Assembly (NCBI GenBank): GCA_030447665.1
Contig: JAUJOJ010000003.1
Span: 125,236-189,235, forward strand
Source of the DNA: Allosphingosinicella sp.
GTDB lineage: Bacteria; Pseudomonadota; Alphaproteobacteria; Sphingomonadales; Sphingomonadaceae
Reading direction: 5' to 3'
Length of the DNA: 64,000 bases
Part shown: positions 59,758 to 64,000 of the stretch, one piece after another
Layout: every line of letters begins with the position of its first letter
Numbering within the stretch: the first letter of the stretch is position 1
Notes under the pieces: model-generated
What the model was told of the DNA's origin: nothing
The model's database searches: none
The model's input: the letters and a program-made list of their open reading frames with translations, nothing else
Made by a program: the position numbers and the translations under genes

Positions 59758-61157
59758 ATGAAGAAGAAAGCGTCGGGAGAGGGCCGCTGAAAAAGCCGGT
59801 GGTTTACGGAGCGGTCGCCGCAGCGCTCCTTGTCGGAGCCTGGAGCGCCACGAGCGTGTCGTTCAGCTGGAAGCCGGCGTCGGCCGAGGCCGTGCCTGAA
59901 AACCTGCCCGGCAACGGCGCCCGGGACATCAGCATCGCCGAAGCGCGCCGGCGGGGGCCGAGCACAATCGATTACCGGCGCCTCGACGAGCGGCTCCAGC
60001 GCCTGGCGACTGAGCGGACCATGGTCGGGCTCGCTGTCGCAATTGTCGAGAATGGCGAGATCCGCTTCCTCAAAGGCTATGGCACGACCGTCGCCGGCGG
60101 CAATGAGCCCGTCACGCCCGAGACCATCTTCCGTTGGGCCTCGGTTTCCAAGGGCGTGGCCGGCGACATGGTCGCGAAGCTCGCCGAGCAGGGCCATCTT
60201 TCGCTCTACGCCCCGGTCGCGAAATATGCCGCTTCGCTTCGGCTGCCGGCCGGCAACGAGCATCGGGCGACGGTGTCCGATCTTCTCTCCCACCGGCTCG
60301 GCCTCTTCTCGCACGCCAATGATTCCAAGCTGGAGGATGGCGGCGATCCGCGCTTCCTGCGCGCGAGCCTCGCCCAACTGAACGCGATCTGCTCGCCCGG
60401 CCAATGCCACGCTTATCAGAATGTCGCTTATGACGCGGCGAGCGAGATCGTCGAGAAGATCACGGGCAAGCCTTATGAACAGGCGGTGCGCGAGCAGCTT
60501 TTCCTGCCGCTCGGGATGTCGTCGGCCACCATGTCGCGCCAGGGGCTGGTGGGGGCGCGCAGCTGGGCGCGGCCGCATCGCGGCGGCAAGACCTCGAAGC
60601 CCGTCGAGGTCACCGAATCCTATTATCGCGTGCCCGCCGCCGGGGGCGTCAACAGCTCGATCAAGGACCTTGCCGTCTGGATGCAGGCGCAGATGGGCGA
60701 GGAGCCGGAGGTGCTCTCCGGCAAGGTTCTCGCTAGCGTGCAGTCGCCGCGCGCCAATACGCCCGGCGAGATGAGCCGGATGCGCAAGTTCCGCGAGCGG
60801 CTTTCGAAGGCGACCTACGGTCTTGGCTGGCGGATCTACGATTATGCCGGGCACACTGTCGTCGGGCATCGTGGCGGCGTCACCGGCTATCGTTCGCTGA
60901 TCATGTTCGATCCGGAGAAGAATAGCGGCGTCGTCGCGCTGTGGAACTCCTCCACCGCGCAGCCCGGCGGGCTTGAATTCGAGGTCATGGACATGATCTA
61001 CCGCCTGCCGTTCAAAGACTGGCTCGATATCGACGGCAAGAAAGGCGTGCCGACGCCGCAGCCGCAGGAAATGCTCAAGGAAGAGATCGAGGCGACGGCG
61101 ACAGTGGCCGCAGCTTCGCCCAGATCGGCAGATGATCGGAGGCCCGCCGCGCCTTAG
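59758..61157 (+). CDS. Beta-lactamase/DD-peptidase family serine hydrolase (class C-like)
   Basis: Penicillin-binding-protein-like esterase. SxxK in WASVSKGVAGDMVAK, YxN in HAYQNVAYDAASEIV, HxG in VVGHRGGVTGYRSL. Hydrophobic start VVYGAVAAALLVGAWSAT is a signal anchor. The ATG at 59758 (MKKKASGEG) is out of frame with the rest by one base, so an indel is likely; otherwise a GTG or other alternative start in the long frame would be used. The 290 bases before it hold only a GC hairpin-like segment near 59725. Its last ~80 bases overlap the nuclease gene on the other strand. Confidence 0.82.
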
Positions 61158-61794
61158 CGCTGTGGTGGGCGCCGCTCTCGACGATCTCCAGATCCTCGCT
61201 TACCATGATTCGGTCGAGCTGCGCGATCGGCCGCCGCGAATGGAAGCTTCGGCCGCATTGCGCGATCTGGTGGCGATGGGCGAAATCGCGAAGGCACCCG
61301 CGATTGGCGCTCCATTCGTTGAGATCGCCCATCAGCACCGTGGGCGGCTCGCTGTGCCGGTGATGGAGGTGGGCCAGGATTGCCTGCGCCTGCCGCCGCC
61401 GCCACAGCCCGGACAGATCGAGATGCATGCCGACGATGCGGAGCTCTGAGCCGTCCACCTTCAGGTCCGCCAGCACCGCGCCGCGCGGCTCCAGCGAGGG
61501 GAGGTGGACGAGCTCCTTGTCGATCACCTCCACGTTCCGCTTCACGAGCAATGCGTTGCCGTGCCAGCCGAGGCTTCCGGAGCGCGCGTCGAGCGGCACC
61601 GGCTTATAGTCGCTATGCTCCTCGATCATCTCCGCCGGGATCGCGCTCGCGCGGCTGCCGAAGCGGCGATCAGCCTCCTGCAGCGCGACGACGTCGGCGC
61701 CGATCTCGTTCAGTACGTCGAGCGTGCGGTCGGGTCGGCGCCGCCGATCCGTCCCGATCGCCTTGCGCATATTGTAGCTCGCGACGAGGATCAT
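61075..61794 (-). CDS. Endonuclease/exonuclease/phosphatase (EEP) family protein
   Basis: 239 residues. EEP motifs: VASYNMRKAIGTD, VVALQEADRRFG, ELRIVGMHLDL, TVLMGDLNEWS, RPIAQLDRIMVS and ARRASDHLPIWAKL. Metal-dependent phosphodiesterase fold; substrates in this family range from DNA to phospholipids. 3' end overlaps the class-C-like hydrolase gene. Confidence 0.9.
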   Translation of the reverse strand: MILVASYNMRKAIGTDRRRRPDRTLDVLNEIGADVVALQEADRRFGSRASAIPAEMIEEHSDYKPVPLDARSGSLGWHGNALLVKRNVEVIDKELVHLPSLEPRGAVLADLKVDGSELRIVGMHLDLSGLWRRRQAQAILAHLHHRHSEPPTVLMGDLNEWSANRGCLRDFAHRHQIAQCGRSFHSRRPIAQLDRIMVSEDLEIVESGAHHSAKARRASDHLPIWAKLRPLSPSPRSLP

Positions 61795-61846
61795 CGCGGC
61801 CGCTACTGAGGCTTCGCACCCGGGGGCGCAACGCCCAGGTGCAGGA

Positions 61847-62170
61847 TCAATGGCCTTTCTTGTCCGAGAGCTTGCCCAGCTGGTGATCGAGCGCACGCAC
61901 AGCTTTCTTGGCGGCGCCGAGAATTGCGCGGTCGACCGTCGATCCCTGATCGGCGACGGCGACCGGCGGTACGCCATTCACCCGCGCTTCCAGCGTGCAG
62001 CGTAAGTCGGCCGCGCCGCCGCGCGGCCCGTTAATATCGGAAACATGGATCTCGACGTCGGTAATCCGGCCTTCGAAGCGCGCCAGCCGCTGCCGGATCT
62101 GCTCCTCCAGCCGGTCATTGCGTTCGGCGTCGCTCGGCAGCTGATTGTCGGTATGGATTTGAATGAACAA
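61847..62170 (-). CDS. HPF/RaiA-family ribosome-associated protein
   Basis: Sigma54-modulation/HPF fold, 107 residues: FIQIHTDNQLPSDAERNDRL, RFEGRITDVEIHVSDING, GGAADLRCTLEARVNGVPPV, DRAILGAAKKAVRALDHQLG. Binds the ribosome in stasis. TTG start with GGAGAGG five bases upstream. Shorter than the long HPF of other alphaproteobacteria, so probably a stand-alone paralogue. Confidence 0.8.
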   Translation of the reverse strand: MFIQIHTDNQLPSDAERNDRLEEQIRQRLARFEGRITDVEIHVSDINGPRGGAADLRCTLEARVNGVPPVAVADQGSTVDRAILGAAKKAVRALDHQLGKLSDKKGH

Positions 62171-62285
62171 ATGACCTCTCCACTGATACTCGGCTCCCCC
62201 AACAATGCGATGCGGGCGGAGCCGTTCCAAGTTTCTCGCGGAAATTCGCTGGCTGGCGGCCGAGCCGCCCGCTAATTCCGCCGTG

Positions 62286-63608
62286 ATGGCCAAGCTCAAG
62301 AAACGATATGTCTGCCAGGCCTGCGGCTCGGTCAGCCCGCGCTGGCAGGGGCAGTGCAGCGACTGCGCGGAATGGAACACTTTGGTCGAGGACGCGTCCG
62401 CCGTCGTCACTCCCTTTTCGGCCCGCCATGATCTGCGTTCGGGCGGCCGGGCGGTCGAGCTCGTCGGCCTCGATGCCGAAGTTGCGCTCCCGGAGCGGCT
62501 GGGCACAAGCATCAAGGAATTCGATCGGGCGCTCGGTGGCGGTCTGGTGGCGGGCTCGGCGACCCTGATCGGGGGCGATCCCGGCATCGGCAAGTCGACG
62601 TTGCTGCTTCAGGCGGCGGCGAACCTTGCCTCGCGCGGGCTGCCGGTCGCCTACATCTCGGGCGAGGAAGCGGCCGACCAGGTGCGGCTTCGCGCGCGTC
62701 GGCTAGGGCTCGGCCGCGCGCCGGTGAAGCTCGCCGCCGCCACTTCGGTGCGGGACATCCTGACGACGCTCGGCGACGGCGTGCCGCCCGCCCTGGTGGT
62801 GATTGATTCGATCCAGACCATGCACTCCGATCTGATCGAAGGCGCGCCCGGCACAGTCAGCCAGGTCCGCGCCTCCGCCCACGAGCTGATCCGCTTCGCC
62901 AAGGAGACCGGCACCGCCCTGGTCTTGGTCGGCCATGTCACCAAGGACGGCTCCATCGCAGGCCCCCGCGTGCTCGAGCATATGGTCGATACCGTGCTGA
63001 GCTTCGAGGGCGAGCGCAGCCATCAATATCGGATCCTGCGTGCCGCCAAGAACCGCTTCGGCGGCACCGACGAGATCGGCGTCTTCGCCATGGCGGAGGG
63101 GGGGCTTGAGGAGGTCTCCAACCCCTCGGCGCTCTTCCTCACGCATCGCGGCGAGGCCGTGTCCGGCGCCGTCGTTTTCCCCGCGCTTGAAGGCACGCGG
63201 CCCGTGCTGGTCGAAATCCAGGCGCTCACCGTCCGCCTCGCCAGCGGCGCCACCCCGCGCCGCGCGGTCGTCGGCTGGGACAGTGGCCGGCTCGCCATGA
63301 TCCTGGCCGTGCTTGAGGCCCGTTGCGGGCTCAGCTTCTCGACCGCGGAAGTCTATCTCAACATCGCCGGCGGATACCGCGTCAGCGACCCCGCCGCCGA
63401 TCTTGCAGTGGCGGCGGCGCTCGTCTCGGCTTTGTCCGAACGGCCGGTGCGGTGTCGGGCGAGGCGTCTCCCACGTCGCTTTCAAGGAATCGGAGAGCTC
63501 GGCTTCGAACGCGCGCTCGTGCCGGCGTCCGTCGGCTCGAGCTGCGGGCTGGCGCTGACCGGCTTCCGGACGCTCGGCGAGTTCGTCGACCATCTGCTGG
63601 CCCGCTGA
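62286..63608 (+). CDS. radA: DNA repair protein RadA, C-terminal lesion
   Basis: RecA-like ATPase promoting branch migration. Zinc finger VCQACGSVSPRWQGQCSDCA; Walker A GGDPGIGKSTLLLQA; KNRFGGTDEIGVF is the RadA-specific KNRFG motif. The Lon-like C-terminal domain begins normally (LSFSTAEVYLNIAGGYRVSD) but after SALSERPV the expected FGE..L.GE.RPV block is missing and frames shift at ~63450 and ~63495 before GELGFERALVPAS and GFRTLGEFVDHLL. A deletion of about 45 bp plus two indels, or an assembly join, is needed. Confidence 0.88.
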   Translation: MAKLKKRYVCQACGSVSPRWQGQCSDCAEWNTLVEDASAVVTPFSARHDLRSGGRAVELVGLDAEVALPERLGTSIKEFDRALGGGLVAGSATLIGGDPGIGKSTLLLQAAANLASRGLPVAYISGEEAADQVRLRARRLGLGRAPVKLAAATSVRDILTTLGDGVPPALVVIDSIQTMHSDLIEGAPGTVSQVRASAHELIRFAKETGTALVLVGHVTKDGSIAGPRVLEHMVDTVLSFEGERSHQYRILRAAKNRFGGTDEIGVFAMAEGGLEEVSNPSALFLTHRGEAVSGAVVFPALEGTRPVLVEIQALTVRLASGATPRRAVVGWDSGRLAMILAVLEARCGLSFSTAEVYLNIAGGYRVSDPAADLAVAAALVSALSERPVRCRARRLPRRFQGIGELGFERALVPASVGSSCGLALTGFRTLGEFVDHLLAR

Positions 63609-64000
63609 TCTGAGTGCGGACGCAGGCCTTTCGCGCGATTTCAAGCAGGTCGTCATGGCCCAGCATTGATGGATAGGCCTCGCTTGCCGCACGCCGAACG
63701 CGCGCTCGTGCCGGCGTCTCTTCTCGAGCGTCCGCGCGCCTTCCTGCGGAGTCGGGACCTTGCGGCTTGGTCCAGCGCGCCCTTCCTGCCAGAGCCAGGT
63801 AACGCCAGTCTGGGCGACCGCTTGCGCGAGCGTCCGCGCGACCATCTAGGTCGCGCAGCGCCAGTAGCAACCAGCGCGCGCTCATGCTGTTTGACGTGCT
63901 CTCGACATCATCGCCCTTGAGGTCTGCGCGCGTGCTAATGGTGGTCGGACGGCGGCCATTGTGGAAATTTCGGTCGGCAAGCGCGATCGCTGCCACGCGT
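63609..64000. other. Region with no assignable gene; contains a copy of a radA segment
   Basis: A 24-bp stretch of radA (63506-63529) recurs exactly at 63695-63718, and CGAGCGTCCGCGCG occurs at 63725-63738 and 63828-63841. The two minus-strand ORFs here are extended by these repeats and their frames do not resemble known proteins. Near 63660 the minus strand reads MLGHDDLLEIARKA, which could be part of a real protein starting beyond the window. I assign nothing. Confidence 0.4.

Noticed and set aside
59562-60869. 435-residue minus-strand ORF
   Set aside because: Antisense to the class-C-like hydrolase, which carries all three catalytic motifs.
62703-63845. 380-residue minus-strand ORF over radA and the window end
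   Set aside because: Mostly antisense radA; the part beyond 63608 is made of short repeats.

Overview
The window looks like a chromosomal segment of a high-GC alphaproteobacterium, most likely Sphingomonadales. The grounds are a GcrA cell-cycle regulator, an F0 cluster ordered atpI-atpB-atpE-atpF'-atpF without the F1 genes, a DUF3008 protein, KorAB 2-oxoacid oxidoreductase, an HWE-type kinase, and an ast-type arginine catabolic cluster carrying an M20 hydrolase. Assignment below the order level is inference.

Layout. 1-5 kb: end of an S9 peptidase, a MITE-like repeat, a ParD/ParE-type toxin-antitoxin pair and valS. 5-11 kb: lipid kinase, a strongly structured palindromic repeat block, hemB, a membrane/spermidine-synthase-like fusion, a GNAT, a gamma-carbonic-anhydrase-like protein, a lipoprotein and tRNA-Arg(ACG). 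11.3-14.2 kb: an accessory-looking stretch beside the tRNA with small ORFs, an SRAP (YedK/HMCES) remnant, a 5'-truncated HWE kinase and small stress-type proteins. 14-21 kb: dienelactone hydrolase, the M20-astA-astB operon (minus strand), an unknown membrane protein, esterase-rppH. 21-28 kb: HDAC-family deacetylase, korA - 25-residue membrane microprotein - korB, photolyase and cyclopropane-fatty-acid synthase. 28-37.5 kb: SDR-purF, lipoprotein, F0 ATP synthase genes, uvrC, recO, SRPBCC protein. 37.5-46 kb: apaG, parE coupled to a serine hydrolase, a secreted zincin-like protein, a GT2-GtrA fusion with a polytopic membrane protein, and a double PilZ protein. 45.8-49 kb: exported-looking PIMT, erythromycin-esterase-like lipoprotein, gcrA. 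49-55 kb: ABC-2 permease, repeat-containing secreted protein, argD/astC-type aminotransferase, hslO, a candidate small RNA, queC-queE. 54.7-64 kb: pyrF-lapA, a DUF3376 patatin, small proteins, rlpA, a class-C-like serine hydrolase, an EEP nuclease, HPF/RaiA and radA.

The most important technical point is that more than half of the larger genes are interrupted by one or more single-base frameshifts, often in G or C runs, including genes normally essential (hemB, atpB, parE). Several perfect short tandem duplications (17, 17, 20 and 42 bp) also occur. I read this mainly as uncorrected sequencing/assembly error, so coordinates of frameshifted genes span the whole locus and the products are what the gene would encode if repaired. 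Most ORFs antisense to these genes are high-GC shadows.

Biologically, the stand-out items are the covarying palindrome block at 6.05-6.28 kb, the conserved-looking microprotein embedded in korAB, a candidate structured sRNA with a terminator before queC, a secreted HEXXH protein without a family I recognise, an atpF-adjacent Cys/His/Asp protein, and the erythromycin esterase/exported PIMT pair.
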